DNA from: Halomonas sp.
GTDB taxonomy: Bacteria > Pseudomonadota > Gammaproteobacteria > Pseudomonadales > Halomonadaceae
Direction of reading: 5' to 3'
DNA length: 64,000 bases
Assembly (NCBI RefSeq): GCF_011050415.1
Contig: NZ_DRFS01000017.1
Coordinates: 124,001 to 188,000 of the forward strand
The notes beneath the pieces are model-generated. The model searched no databases. It was given only the letters and a program-made list of their open reading frames with translations, and was not told the DNA's origin. Below, piece after piece: positions 36,413-46,443 of this stretch. How positions within the stretch are numbered: position 1 is the stretch's first letter; each line of letters starts with the position of its first letter. The translations under genes were made by a program, and so were the position numbers.

Positions 36413-37882
36413 TTAACCATTTTCTCGACGGTTCGCCATAACGCCTTGCTCAACACGCTCGCCGATTGTCTGGTCGACGCTCTTCCAGTACTCAAACACC
36501 CGTGACAGTACCGGCTCTTCAACACCGTCGGAAACATGGCCGACAATGTTATCTACCAGCCGGTCTCGGGCAGCGTCGTCCATTACCTTATTGACCAGAT
36601 CATTAGCCTGGTTGAAGTCGCCATCGCCCGAACGCAGCGTGTAGGCGGCGCGAACCAACTCGCCGTCAGTTTGCCATACCGCATCTTCCGGGTACTTTTC
36701 CGGGTTGGCGTGAGCGCCCCCTTTGCTATTCGGCGCGTACACCGGGTCGGTAGCGTTGGAGATACGCATCTTACCGCCTTGGGAATAGCTGTTAACTGGG
36801 GTCTTGGGTGCGTTAACGGGGATATGTTGGTAGTTCACCCCTAAACGCGCGCGGTGCGCATCAGCGTAGGATATTACCCGCGCCAACAGCATTTTATCCG
36901 GCGAGAACCCGGTACCCGGCACGGTATTGCTGGGCTGAAACGCTGCCTGTTCGATTTGCGTGTGGAAATCGACGGGGTTGCGATCCAACGTCATCTTACC
37001 CACTTCTGTCAGCGGGTAGTCACCGTGCGGCCACACCTTGGTCAAATCGAAGGGGTTGATGTGGTAGGTCTTGGCATCTTCAAACGGCATAATCTGTACT
37101 TGCAGCGTCCAGGTTGGGTGATCGCCACGTTGAATGGCATCAAACAGGTCGCGGCGATGGTAGTCAGCATCCGCCCCCGCCATCTTATCGGCCTGTTCCT
37201 GGGTCATGCACTTAATGCCCTGGTCAGTCTTAAAGTGATACTTGACCCAAAAGCGCTCGCCTGTGGCGTTAACCCACATATAGGTGTGGCTTGAATAGCC
37301 GTTCATATGGCGCCAAGTGGCGGGGATACCACGATCGCCCATCAGTATGGTGACTTGGTGCGCAGACTCCGGCGAAAGCGTCCAGAAGTCCCATTGCATA
37401 TCGTGATCACGCAAACCGTTATCCGCCCGGCGCTTTTGTGAGTGGATAAAGTGCTGGAATTTGAGCGGATCGCGAACGAAGAACACGGGGGTATTATTAC
37501 CCACCATGTCAAAGTTGCCCTCTTCGGTGTAAAACTTCAGCGAGAAGCCACGGGGGTCGCGCCAGGTATCCGGGCTACCCGACTCACCGGCCACCGTCGA
37601 GAAACGCGCTAACATCTCGGTTTTCTTACCTGGCTGGAGAAAATCCGCCTTGGTGTATTGGCTAACATCATGAGTAACTTGGAAGTGACCAAAGGCGCCG
37701 CTTCCTTTCGCATGTGGCTGACGATCCGGAATCATTTCCCGGTTAAAGGCAGCCATCTGTTCCATCAAATAGTGATCATGCAAAACGATCGGACCATCTG
37801 GACCCACCGTGAGCGAATGCTCTTCACTGCTGACAGGTATACCCGCATCCGTTGTGGTGTGCTTAGATCTATCGCTCGTCAT
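36413..37882 (-). CDS. Monofunctional heme catalase (small subunit, KatA-like)
   Basis: A 489-residue heme catalase that turns hydrogen peroxide into water and oxygen. The distal His is in [14 protein letters not shown] near residue 57, the distal Asn in [18 protein letters not shown] near 130, and the proximal heme Tyr in [14 protein letters not shown] near 338. The length and lack of a C-terminal flavodoxin-like domain put it with the small-subunit clade 3 enzymes. No signal peptide is seen, so it is cytoplasmic. GGAGG precedes the ATG. I saw no convincing OxyR site in the 208 bases upstream. Confidence 0.96.
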   Translation of the reverse strand: MTSDRSKHTTTDAGIPVSSEEHSLTVGPDGPIVLHDHYLMEQMAAFNREMIPDRQPHAKGSGAFGHFQVTHDVSQYTKADFLQPGKKTEMLARFSTVAGESGSPDTWRDPRGFSLKFYTEEGNFDMVGNNTPVFFVRDPLKFQHFIHSQKRRADNGLRDHDMQWDFWTLSPESAHQVTILMGDRGIPATWRHMNGYSSHTYMWVNATGERFWVKYHFKTDQGIKCMTQEQADKMAGADADYHRRDLFDAIQRGDHPTWTLQVQIMPFEDAKTYHINPFDLTKVWPHGDYPLTEVGKMTLDRNPVDFHTQIEQAAFQPSNTVPGTGFSPDKMLLARVISYADAHRARLGVNYQHIPVNAPKTPVNSYSQGGKMRISNATDPVYAPNSKGGAHANPEKYPEDAVWQTDGELVRAAYTLRSGDGDFNQANDLVNKVMDDAARDRLVDNIVGHVSDGVEEPVLSRVFEYWKSVDQTIGERVEQGVMANRRENG

Positions 37883-38090
37883 CGTTATTCCTCCATGTCA
37901 CGGTAGACGTGGCACTGTAGCGCCACGCGTTCGAGTACGATGAAAGCTTGGCTATTTATTTTATTTTTCTCATTCTAGTAGCCGCTAACAAAGCCCACAC
38001 ATAGGTATAGTCAAGACAACGCCAACTTGCCATCTAAAGCGGTTAGGCATTATCTATCAGAGCTTTAGTTTTTTTTGATAAGACTCAAAG

Positions 38091-39122
38091 CTAATAAAGT
38101 GAATCAGGCGGCGGAACCAAACTTGAGTTAAAGCTTTCGACAGCCGTTTCCGCCTCTTCAATCTCGTCAAACCGAGCGATATGAAATAGCGCCTCGCCTT
38201 CATTGGCGAGTGGTAAGCGGCTCATGCCAATCACAATACCATCCGCAACCGCGAGAACTTCGCCTTCGTCATTACCAAAGGGGTCGGCCACTTTACCGAG
38301 CACCTCCCCTTTTGCGACACGGGTGCCCAAACGCACCTTGGGACGCATAATGCCGTCGATAGGTGCACGCGCCCAACTTGAACCATTAGCAAGCTCAGCC
38401 GGTGCTGGTGTGCGGCGACGCTGCTCACCCGTCAGCATGCCTAAGCGCCGCATCACACGAAGTACACCGCGAACGCCGGGGGCAATGGCCCACTCATCAA
38501 AACGCAGCGCCTCACCTGCTTCATAGGTGAGCACCGGTATTCCACGGGTCTGGGCGTAGTGGCGCAAGCTGCCCTCACGAAGTTCTGCGTTCAATACAAC
38601 AGGCGCACCGAAAGCATCGGCCATGCGCTCGGTTTCACTACCAGGGCGAAGCTGGGCTCGAATTTGCGGCAGGTTAGTGCGATGAATAGCCCCGGTATGC
38701 AGGTCAATAATATGCGTGGCGTGATCAACAATTTGTTCGCGAAACAGAGCGGCGATGCGCCCACCTAATGAGCCTGACTCGCTGCCTGGAAAGCAGCGAT
38801 TCAGATCGCGTCGGTCAGGTAAGTAGCGGGTTTGCTGCAGGAAGCCAAATACATTCACCACCGGTACAGCAATCAGCGTGCCACGAATACTATTAATCGT
38901 TTTAGCGCGCAGCACTCTGCGAACAATTTCGACCCCATTAATTTCATCGCCATGGATACCTCCACATACCAGCAACACAGGGCCATCCTTACGACCATGA
39001 ACCACTTCGACAGGAATGTGTAGCGGAGTATGGGTATATAAACGCGCAACGGGTACGTCAACTTGTAAACGCTGGCCGGGCATAATCGTATGCTCGCCCA
39101 GTTGAAAAGGAGCTCGCGCCAT
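38091..39122 (-). CDS. Succinylglutamate desuccinylase/aspartoacylase family protein
   Basis: A 343-residue M14-like zinc hydrolase. The zinc ligands lie in CGGIHGDEINGVEIVRR (His and Glu, near residue 56) and IDLHTGA (His, near 145). Residues about 265-330 form the C-terminal lipoyl-like beta domain often found in this family (VRLGTRVAKGEVLGKVADPFG). Family members cleave N-acyl groups from amino acids; DoeB of ectoine breakdown is one relative in halophiles, but no doe genes are near, so the substrate is open. The start has AGGA upstream. The gene is divergent from tetR. Confidence 0.88.
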   Translation of the reverse strand: MARAPFQLGEHTIMPGQRLQVDVPVARLYTHTPLHIPVEVVHGRKDGPVLLVCGGIHGDEINGVEIVRRVLRAKTINSIRGTLIAVPVVNVFGFLQQTRYLPDRRDLNRCFPGSESGSLGGRIAALFREQIVDHATHIIDLHTGAIHRTNLPQIRAQLRPGSETERMADAFGAPVVLNAELREGSLRHYAQTRGIPVLTYEAGEALRFDEWAIAPGVRGVLRVMRRLGMLTGEQRRRTPAPAELANGSSWARAPIDGIMRPKVRLGTRVAKGEVLGKVADPFGNDEGEVLAVADGIVIGMSRLPLANEGEALFHIARFDEIEEAETAVESFNSSLVPPPDSLY

Positions 39123-39257
39123 TATGGGTATCCTATTTTTACGCTGATCTTGCCGAGAAATTGCTACGCGTATTGGCTGATGTCATTGCCAGTTTATACG
39201 CCTACTACCGTTAAATAACGAATTTGATAACCTAGGATATGCCATTGATCAATTATC

Positions 39258-39275
39258 CATACAGTTTTGAATGTA
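39258..39275 (+). promoter_or_regulatory. AcrR-like operator upstream of tetR (predicted)
   Basis: CATACA-GTTTT-GAATGTA. The same split motif, CATACA-N5-GAATGTA, is found on the opposite strand at 48008-48025 in front of the efflux operon. It matches the core of the E. coli AcrR operator as I recall it. It lies 60 bases upstream of the tetR start codon. Confidence 0.7.
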
Positions 39276-39335
39276 AAACTTGGCCGCTTGAGATAAAATG
39301 TGACTACTAAGTGTCAATCATGAGGTTACTTTTCA

Positions 39336-39947
39336 ATGGCAAGAAAGACCAAAGCTGAAGCTGCTGCTACTCGGGAAGCACTGCTCACTGCTGCTGAAGA
39401 GGTGTTTTTTGCCAAAGGCGTAGCACGCACCTCCCTTGAGCAGATTGCTCGCCATGCAGGTCTTACGCGTGGGGCGGTTTATTGGCATTTTAAAAATAAA
39501 GGCGACCTGTTCATGGCACTCGTTGAACAGGTACGCATGCCTTTCCAGTCGCTAATGGAAGAAGTAAACAAAGCTGACACTGAAATTTCACCATTAGAAT
39601 CCATCCGTCTAGCTTGCCATGCTGGCCTAGTGCGACTTGAACAGCCTTCCTACCAACGAATCCTATCCATCCTGCTGCACCGCTGTGAGTTCTTCAGCGA
39701 TATTAATCCGCTTGAAATGCAGGACAAAATTGGCAATGAGTGTTTTGAGGAGATGCTGTCGGTATTTGAGCTTGCCCAACAGCAGCAGTTACTGCGTAAA
39801 GACCTTAGTCCCACTCTTGCCACGCGTATGATGCAAACTATGCTAGGCGGTCTTTTCCATGACTGGTTACGCAACCCAGATGCTTACTCCATTCGTGAGC
39901 GGGGCGGTGAGTTAATTGATGCCTCTATTCGAATGATGCAGCGCTAA
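39336..39947 (+). CDS. TetR/AcrR family repressor, likely efflux regulator
   Basis: A 203-residue regulator. The N-terminal helix-turn-helix domain reads RTSLEQIARHAGLTRGAVYWHFKNKGDLF, close to AcrR, TtgR and MexR-linked TetR proteins. The ligand-binding domain is helical with the AcrR-type C-terminal TetR fold. A good ribosome site (GAGGTTA) precedes the ATG. An AcrR-like operator is just upstream, and an identical half-site pair precedes the tolC-acrA-acrB operon 8.5 kb away. It probably represses itself and the pump and is released by toxic ligands. The pump link is inference. Confidence 0.9.
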   Translation: MARKTKAEAAATREALLTAAEEVFFAKGVARTSLEQIARHAGLTRGAVYWHFKNKGDLFMALVEQVRMPFQSLMEEVNKADTEISPLESIRLACHAGLVRLEQPSYQRILSILLHRCEFFSDINPLEMQDKIGNECFEEMLSVFELAQQQQLLRKDLSPTLATRMMQTMLGGLFHDWLRNPDAYSIRERGGELIDASIRMMQR

Positions 39948-40067
39948 AAGAGGGTCAACACTTTTTTTGCTGCAGCGCAGCAAGTGTGCGTATACTCATG
40001 TGATTGCAAGCAGTTAATGATTACCCGAGATTAGCTGCAGGTTATTGACTAAGAGTGTAAGCACCCT

Positions 40068-41000
40068 ATGGATTCACTGGAGTTTATTCGCGTACGCGAA
40101 CTGGAAGTGGCGGTTCGCATCTGGAACCCGAATGCCCCTCGTACATTGATCGCTTGGCATGGCCTTGCTCGTCACGGCGGTGATTTTAGTGCACTGGCAC
40201 GGGAATTAGGCAGCGAATGGCGTATTCTTGCCCCTGACACTCCTGGCCGCGGGCTTTCCAGTTGGTCACTCTTTCCTGCTCACGACTATCTTTACAGCCA
40301 CTACATCACGGTAGCGATCGCCCTGCTTGATCACTTCAAACTTGAAAGCGTTGACTGGCTGGGCACCTCAATGGGTGGCCTATTAGGCATGTTAATTGCC
40401 GCTGACCCGCAGCATAGCTCGCGGGTATCCCGCCTCATACTCAATGATGTAGGACCTGAGTTAAACAAACAGGGCTTGATCGCGCTTGCCAGTTACTTTG
40501 GTGTCACTCACCGTTTTTCATCGTTTAGCGACCTGCAACAAGAGCTCAAAGAGCACTACGCAAGCTTTGGTATTTCCAGTGATTCGGCATGGCGAGAGCT
40601 GGCGCTAAACAGTGCGCGTAGGCTGTCAGATGGCAGCTGGAGCTACCATTTTGATCCACGTATTGGCGAGCAGTTTGTACATGATACGCCACGAGACACC
40701 TGGGCCGATTGGGCCAGCATTCGCTGCCCTATCATGGTCATTCGTGGTGAAGAGTCGACGCTTTTAGATGCCGAAACGCTGCCTCGCATGGCTGAAAAAC
40801 AGCCCGAACTCGTCACCTTAACGGTAGCTCACTGCGGCCATGCGCCAATGCTGGACAAGCCTGAACAGGTTGGCCCCATTCGCGCCTTTTTAAACCGCCC
40901 CGCTCCCAGCCCCGTTACTGGCAGGTCAGCGCAAAACGCCACTAGCTGGCAGCGTGCGGTGCAGTGGCTGGTGCAGCAGTGGCGCCGGTGGTGGAAATAG
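40068..41000 (+). CDS. Alpha/beta hydrolase
   Basis: A 310-residue alpha/beta-hydrolase-fold enzyme. The oxyanion HGLARHGGDF is near residue 31, the nucleophile elbow WLGTSMGGLLGM near 95 (Ser in G-T-S-M-G), and the catalytic His in VAHCGHAPMLDKPEQV near 262. The C-terminal about 30 residues are a Trp-rich basic tail (QWRRWWK), which might bind membrane. No signal peptide. It is separated from tetR by 120 bases and has no clear pathway partner; the substrate is unknown. Confidence 0.85.
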   Translation: MDSLEFIRVRELEVAVRIWNPNAPRTLIAWHGLARHGGDFSALARELGSEWRILAPDTPGRGLSSWSLFPAHDYLYSHYITVAIALLDHFKLESVDWLGTSMGGLLGMLIAADPQHSSRVSRLILNDVGPELNKQGLIALASYFGVTHRFSSFSDLQQELKEHYASFGISSDSAWRELALNSARRLSDGSWSYHFDPRIGEQFVHDTPRDTWADWASIRCPIMVIRGEESTLLDAETLPRMAEKQPELVTLTVAHCGHAPMLDKPEQVGPIRAFLNRPAPSPVTGRSAQNATSWQRAVQWLVQQWRRWWK

Positions 41001-41038
41001 CTAGGCAGCCGTCTCCCTAGCTGTCCAGCTAAGCAGCA

Positions 41039-41725
41039 TCAGTGTGAAGCAGAATAACGCCCTGAAGAGCGATCCTTTTGACGTAACCGCAGTTTACTCA
41101 AACGTATGCGTGTTTCCAGATACTCTTGTTCAGATACGCTGCGGTAAGCTCCTTCAGCGGGCAAGTATTTTACTAATACACGACGCTCCCCTTGTACCGG
41201 CAGTGAATCTGCTTTGCTAAGCAACTTCACCGCACCATTGGGTTCGTTATCAAGCACGCCAAAGGCCACTTCCCCACCTCCTTGACGCTCTGTGACCACC
41301 ACTGTTTCGCCCAATAAGCAGCGGCGTGTGAAAGGGCGATAACGATGCAGCCCACGGTGTAGCGCTTGGCAAAGCGCCGCCGCCACTGGTGACGCGATCA
41401 CTAAACTAGCCCACAACACCACTACGCCTAGGGGAATACGCAGCAGGCCAAGCGGCAAGAAGCTGAGTACCAGCATTTCAATTGCCAGGGTGAGTGCACC
41501 CGCGATAAGCATAATGATAGTTAGCGCAAGCGTTGCAGGCACCCCTGCAAAACCCAGTGATACCAACGTACTGGCAAGGTGATCCTCCTTTAAGCTATCC
41601 CGCTCAAACAGTTCTAGCGGGGCGATGCGAATAATCACTAATAGCCAATAGAGGGTTAGCAGCCCGAGTAAGAATGTGAATACAATGCTCGGGAATTGCA
41701 TAGCAGCGTGGATTACATGTTGCAT
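41039..41725 (-). CDS. Inner-membrane protein with C-terminal OB-fold-like domain (YqiJ/NfeD-like)
   Basis: A 228-residue protein. Three or four hydrophobic segments fill residues about 10-130 (for example SIVFTFLLGLLTLYWLLVII and LPLGLLRIPLGVVVLWASLV). Residues about 140-205 form a compact beta-rich module (LGETVVVTERQGGGEVAFGV then VLVKYLPAEGAYRSV) like the OB fold at the end of YqiJ/NfeD membrane proteins, some of which accompany flotillins. No flotillin gene is present here. GGAGGAG precedes the ATG. The family assignment is tentative. Confidence 0.65.
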   Translation of the reverse strand: MQHVIHAAMQFPSIVFTFLLGLLTLYWLLVIIRIAPLELFERDSLKEDHLASTLVSLGFAGVPATLALTIIMLIAGALTLAIEMLVLSFLPLGLLRIPLGVVVLWASLVIASPVAAALCQALHRGLHRYRPFTRRCLLGETVVVTERQGGGEVAFGVLDNEPNGAVKLLSKADSLPVQGERRVLVKYLPAEGAYRSVSEQEYLETRIRLSKLRLRQKDRSSGRYSASH

Positions 41726-41849
41726 GGCGTCTCCTCCCCCGGTACTTAGCCGGCGATGTATTATATCTTTCAGCTTAGTCTACGTTAGCTTAGAGACGCC
41801 ACCTTTCCCTTGACCTTCGTCATTGAGAGACAAAAGAGAGACAAAAAAA

Positions 41850-41874
41850 CGGGTGCCACCTAAGGTGACACCCG
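41850..41874 (-). terminator. Intrinsic terminator of the efflux operon
   Basis: CGGGTGCCACC-TAA-GGTGACACCCG, an 11-bp stem with one mismatch. Leftward it is followed by T7. It lies 34 bases past the RND permease stop. Confidence 0.9.
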
Positions 41875-41907
41875 CTCTTTTTAACACTCTAGCTTAATCG
41901 TTAAGCA

Positions 41908-44900
41908 CTAGTGATGATCGTGCTCCAACGCAGGTTTTGAGGGTTCATGCTGATCCCCTTTTGTCTTGCGACTCAACCAATCGGAGGCTGTCGCGATCAT
42001 GGCGTAGAAGCTGGGAATAAACAGGCTACCCAGGGTGGCCACCGAGAACATCCCCATGGCGACCGTTGTACCAATGTGATGACTACTCACATCGCTGGCA
42101 CCCGTGGCTAACGCCAGCGGCAAGGTACCGAAGATAAATGCTAACGACGTCATCACAATGGGGCGGAAACGCAGCTCAGCCGCGGTAATGGCCGCCTCAC
42201 GGATGGTTTTACCTTGCTCTTTACGCTGAAGCTCAGCGAACTCGACAATCAGAATCGCGTTCTTCGCCGCAAGGCCAATGACCACCAGCATACCGATCTG
42301 CACATACACGCTGGTGTCCAAGCCGCGTAGCGCAATCCCGCCGATAGCACCCAGGAAAGCAAAGGGTGTCGCGGTCAATACCGCCAGCGGCAGCGACCAG
42401 CTTTCATACTGAGCGGCCAGAATCAAGAAGACCATTAACAGCCCGAAGACAATCGCCAACGTTGCCGCATTGCCCTGGTTGGCTTCCTGGTAAGCCGTCC
42501 CGGTCCAGCCCATGCCCCAGTTAGCGCCTAGTGTCTCTTGAACGATTTCCTCCATCGCCTCAATCGCCTGAACAGAGCTATAGCCGGTGGCAGGACCACC
42601 CTGGAACTGGGCACCCGCATACACGCCGAAACGCGATACCACGGCTGCTCCCGTTTGGCGTTCAAGTTCGACAAACTCCGACAGCGGGATGCGCTCACCA
42701 TTACCGCCGCGCACATAAACACTGCTGAGATCCTCGGGCGTTTTGCGGAACTCATCTTCGTTTTGCAGATAGACCTGGAAGTTACGGTTTTGGTAGCTGA
42801 AGTAGTTCACAAAGCCGTTACCAAAGGTATTAGCAAGCGTCGACGTAATGTTCTCCAGCGCCACGCCGTAACTTAATGCTTTCTGCTGATCAATGTTCGC
42901 GCGGTAAGACGGTACGTTAACGTTGAACGTTGAGAACACTCGGTTTAAGGCAGGATGCTGATTAGCCTTCTGCATAATTTGCAGCGAAGCCTCATACAGC
43001 TCACGTGTCGATGCGCCATCAAAGGACTGCAAGTAGCCGGTAAAGCCGCCTGTCGTCGAAAGCCCCATAATGGGCGGCACGTTAAACGCCATCGCTGAGC
43101 CACCATCAATGCTGGCACCCAGCCCCATAATCTGCCCAACAAGACCATCCGCCGTCAGCTCACGCTCCTCCCAAGGGTGCATGTTGACGAACATAACGCC
43201 GCGCGCCGTATTCACAGCCCCCGAAAGAATGTCGTAACCCGCCACAGCAGAGGAGTATTCAACACCGGGGATTTTTTCAACCTCAGCACTGAGTTTCGCC
43301 ATGTAGCGCTGTGTACGATCAAGCGATGCCGCATCCGGCAGCGATACGCTCACCAACACGACACCCTGGTCGGTTTCCGGCACCAGCGTTGAAGGCGTAT
43401 TGGCATACAGCCAGTAAGAGCCAGCCCCTGTTGCCACCGTCAGCGCAATCGCCAGTACCCAAAAACGCACTAAGCCTTTTACCAGCCACATATAAACGGC
43501 GGTAATACCGGCAAACATACGATCAAATAGGCGCAGCGGCGTATTCACCGCACGCTTGAACGTAGACTGACCGGCACCGGCAATTTTATGCTTGATAAAA
43601 ATAGCTGACAGGGCTGGCGTAAAGGTCAACGCCATGACCGCCGAAAGCCCAACAGAGAGCGCTATGGTAAGTGCAAACTGCTGGTAAATTTGCCCTGTAA
43701 AACCACCCAAAAAGGCCACGGGTACAAACACTGCCGCCATGATTAGCGACGTTGCAATAACCGGTCCGCCAACTTCCTTCATCGCTCGGATGGTGGCATC
43801 GCGAACGCTGATATCCTCTTCTTCACTCAGCACGCGCTCGACGTTTTCCACCACCAATATGGCATCGTCGACCACAATGCCTATCGATAGCACCAGCGCA
43901 AACAGCGTCAACAGGTTGATCGAGAAACCGAACAGATAGAAAAATGCGAACGTACCTATGACCGATACCGGCACTACCGACATGGCAATAACCGTAAAGC
44001 GCCAGTTCTGCAGGAAAATAAACAGAATGACGATAACGATCAGGAAAGCCTCTATAAAAACTTTCAACACAGTACTGACTGAGGCATCAATGAATAGCGT
44101 CGTGTCGTAAGGGGTAACATATTCAAGCCCCGGCGGAAAACGACTCTCCAGACCATCCATGGTAGCGCGCACCGCATTGGCGGTTTCTAAAGCATTAGCG
44201 CCAGGCTGCTGGTTGATAATAATCGGCGTCATGGTCGAGCCGTTCAAACGCGCGTCGATACCATAAAAAGAAGCGCCAAGTTCAATACGCGCCACGTCTT
44301 CTAAGCGCAGCGATGACCCATCAGGGTTAGTGCGTAGATAAATATTACGGAAATCATCAGCGTTGTTGAGTCGGCCACCTGCCGTAATGGTATAGGTATA
44401 AGCGCGCGGGTCGCTTTGCGGTGTCGATGCCAGACTACCCGCTGGGATTTCAGTATTTTGTGCTCGAATCGCACTCGCCACTTCGCTAGGCGTCAGGTCA
44501 TATTGGGCCAATTTATCCGGGTCCATCCAGATCCGCATGGCAAATTCACCGCCGCCCAACACTTCTGCGTTACCCACCCCAGGCACTTGGCGTAATTCAT
44601 CCAAGATATTGAGTGTGGCGTAGTTCTGCATGTAAACGTTGTTGTAGTCACCGTTAGGTGAGGTTAACGCTAACAGCATCAAAATAGAGTCTGAACGCAG
44701 CTCAACGGTCACACCTTGAGACTGCACGGCCTCAGGGAGCTGTGAAAGCGCTCCTTGCACACGGTTGTTAACGTTGATGGTATTAATATCGCCATCGGTG
44801 CCGATGTTGAAGGCCACGCTCAGGCTCATAATGCCGTTATCAGAGCTGTTAGAGGTCATGTAAAGCATGTCCTCAACGCCGTTAATGGCCTCTGCAAGCG

Positions 44901-45096
44901 GTGCAGCGACGGTTTGAGCAACGGTTTCCGCATCCGCGCCGGGGAACTGCGCCTGCACCGACACCGTGGGCGGTACCACGCTGGGGTACTGCTCAATGGG
45001 CAGTACGCGCATCGACATCACACCCACCAGCGTTACGATAATCGCCAGTACCGTGGCAAATATCGGGCGGCTAATGAAGAAGTTAGAGAAATTCAT
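41908..45096 (-). CDS. RND multidrug efflux permease (AcrB/MexB-like)
   Basis: A 1062-residue inner-membrane RND pump of the HAE1 group, with 12 membrane segments and two large periplasmic loops. The proton-relay Asp pair is in SIGIVVDDAILVVENV (TM4). The N-terminal MNFSNFFISRPIFATVLAI and GFTGQIYQQFALTIALS are typical of AcrB/MexB/TtgB. The C-terminus ends in a His-rich tail (EHDHH). The ATG overlaps the stop of the adaptor gene by one base (TAATG). It would export hydrophobic drugs with the adaptor and TolC proteins encoded upstream. Substrate range cannot be told from sequence. Confidence 0.97.
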   Translation of the reverse strand: MNFSNFFISRPIFATVLAIIVTLVGVMSMRVLPIEQYPSVVPPTVSVQAQFPGADAETVAQTVAAPLAEAINGVEDMLYMTSNSSDNGIMSLSVAFNIGTDGDINTINVNNRVQGALSQLPEAVQSQGVTVELRSDSILMLLALTSPNGDYNNVYMQNYATLNILDELRQVPGVGNAEVLGGGEFAMRIWMDPDKLAQYDLTPSEVASAIRAQNTEIPAGSLASTPQSDPRAYTYTITAGGRLNNADDFRNIYLRTNPDGSSLRLEDVARIELGASFYGIDARLNGSTMTPIIINQQPGANALETANAVRATMDGLESRFPPGLEYVTPYDTTLFIDASVSTVLKVFIEAFLIVIVILFIFLQNWRFTVIAMSVVPVSVIGTFAFFYLFGFSINLLTLFALVLSIGIVVDDAILVVENVERVLSEEEDISVRDATIRAMKEVGGPVIATSLIMAAVFVPVAFLGGFTGQIYQQFALTIALSVGLSAVMALTFTPALSAIFIKHKIAGAGQSTFKRAVNTPLRLFDRMFAGITAVYMWLVKGLVRFWVLAIALTVATGAGSYWLYANTPSTLVPETDQGVVLVSVSLPDAASLDRTQRYMAKLSAEVEKIPGVEYSSAVAGYDILSGAVNTARGVMFVNMHPWEERELTADGLVGQIMGLGASIDGGSAMAFNVPPIMGLSTTGGFTGYLQSFDGASTRELYEASLQIMQKANQHPALNRVFSTFNVNVPSYRANIDQQKALSYGVALENITSTLANTFGNGFVNYFSYQNRNFQVYLQNEDEFRKTPEDLSSVYVRGGNGERIPLSEFVELERQTGAAVVSRFGVYAGAQFQGGPATGYSSVQAIEAMEEIVQETLGANWGMGWTGTAYQEANQGNAATLAIVFGLLMVFLILAAQYESWSLPLAVLTATPFAFLGAIGGIALRGLDTSVYVQIGMLVVIGLAAKNAILIVEFAELQRKEQGKTIREAAITAAELRFRPIVMTSLAFIFGTLPLALATGASDVSSHHIGTTVAMGMFSVATLGSLFIPSFYAMIATASDWLSRKTKGDQHEPSKPALEHDHH

Positions 45097-46367
45097 TATT
45101 GAGCACCCTCTTCTCCTTCAGCGGGCTGGCCACCGGCTGCCCCCTCTTCCATCGCTTGTGCTGCTTGCGCCTGTTGCTGCGCTTCTTCCTGCTCAGCTTC
45201 TGCCACAATGGCTTCAGCATTGCCATTAAAGGGCAACGCTTCAATCACCATGCCCGGCTCTAAACCAGCGGTGTCACCGACAATCACTCGGTCACCCGGC
45301 GCTAAGCCTTCACGGATAATCTGCCACGGGCCAGCAACTTCACCCAACACCACGGTTCTTGCCCGCGCCTTATCGTCTTCATCCAGCACAAAGACCTGGG
45401 GACCCATTAGCCCCTGAGTCACGGCAATTTCGGGCACTGCCATGACATCAAAGCGCTGTAGCCCTTCGATGCGCACACGCACAAACTGCCCGGGCAGCAC
45501 AGTAGCGTCAGGGTTTTCAAACGTTGCCGACGCCTGCACCGTACTGGTGCCGCTATCCACTCGTGAACCAAGAAAGTCTAAGTGCCCTTCAAGCTCAAAA
45601 TCGCTGCCACCACTCACGCCCGGAATACTTAACAGCGCACGAAGGTCAGACAAATCACTGCCATCGCTGAGTTGCCGACGCAGCTCAAAAGCGTCTCGCT
45701 GAGGCAGTTGAAAGCGCACTTCTAGCGGATCAAGGGGGGTAATCGTGGCAAGCTCGGTACCCGATGTGACCAAATTACCCACGTTCACCTGGCTTAAACT
45801 GATCATGCCGGACACAGGTGCCGTCACCTGTGAATAGCCAAGATCCAGGTTGGCACTGGTTAAGGCCGCCTCTGCTTGCGCTACGCTCGCCTGAGCGACA
45901 CGCTGATCAGCCAACGCTTGGTCATACTGTTGGCGACTAACCGAGTTTTGGCTCAATAACTGCTCAAAACGCTGGGCATCGCGCTGGGCACGGAAAAGCT
46001 CAGCACGTGCGCTTTGCAAATCGGCGTCACGCTGATTGACCGTTGCCTGATACAAGTCCGGCTCAATGGTATAAAGACTGTCGCCTTCTTCCACCAGTTG
46101 ACCTGGCTCAAAGTGCCGCTCTTCCAGAAAGCCATTCACACGAGCAACCAGGACAACTTCATCGTCACTACGTAGTAATGAAGGGTAAGACTTATCAAGC
46201 GGGATATTTTGGCGCGCCATTTCAGCCACTTCGACTTTATGGGGCGGGGCTTCTTGCTGTTCACCCTGTTGCGGGGTTTCGGCTTGTTCTTGACCACAGG
46301 CCGCGAGTGCCAGCGAGGCCAACAGTGCCCCTAGACTCGCTCGATGTGAGTGAATCAATTTCTTCAT
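45096..46367 (-). CDS. RND efflux periplasmic adaptor lipoprotein (AcrA/MexA-like)
   Basis: A 423-residue membrane-fusion protein. I start at the ATG at 46367 (MKKLIHS), because it gives a clean lipoprotein signal with lipobox LALAAC; longer frames add an unlikely leader. The biotinyl-lipoyl-like halves are VARVNGFLEERHFEPGQLV and YSQVTAPVSGMISLSQVNVG, with a coiled-coil hairpin between (residues about 100-165). The C-terminal about 40 residues are Ala/Glu/Gln-rich, longer than in many AcrA proteins. It lies 23 bases (from the ORF) after tolC in the operon. Confidence 0.93.
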   Translation of the reverse strand: MKKLIHSHRASLGALLASLALAACGQEQAETPQQGEQQEAPPHKVEVAEMARQNIPLDKSYPSLLRSDDEVVLVARVNGFLEERHFEPGQLVEEGDSLYTIEPDLYQATVNQRDADLQSARAELFRAQRDAQRFEQLLSQNSVSRQQYDQALADQRVAQASVAQAEAALTSANLDLGYSQVTAPVSGMISLSQVNVGNLVTSGTELATITPLDPLEVRFQLPQRDAFELRRQLSDGSDLSDLRALLSIPGVSGGSDFELEGHLDFLGSRVDSGTSTVQASATFENPDATVLPGQFVRVRIEGLQRFDVMAVPEIAVTQGLMGPQVFVLDEDDKARARTVVLGEVAGPWQIIREGLAPGDRVIVGDTAGLEPGMVIEALPFNGNAEAIVAEAEQEEAQQQAQAAQAMEEGAAGGQPAEGEEGAQ

Positions 46368-46443
46368 ACGTTGAATTCCCATGTATCTTTTTAAAGTCGA
46401 CGAATGGCAAATGCACACCTAGAACTCTGCCAACCAGTGGCAG

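Noticed and set aside
37883..38090. OxyR site upstream of catalase
   Set aside because: ATAG and CTAT-like pieces are present, but not with the spacing of an OxyR site.
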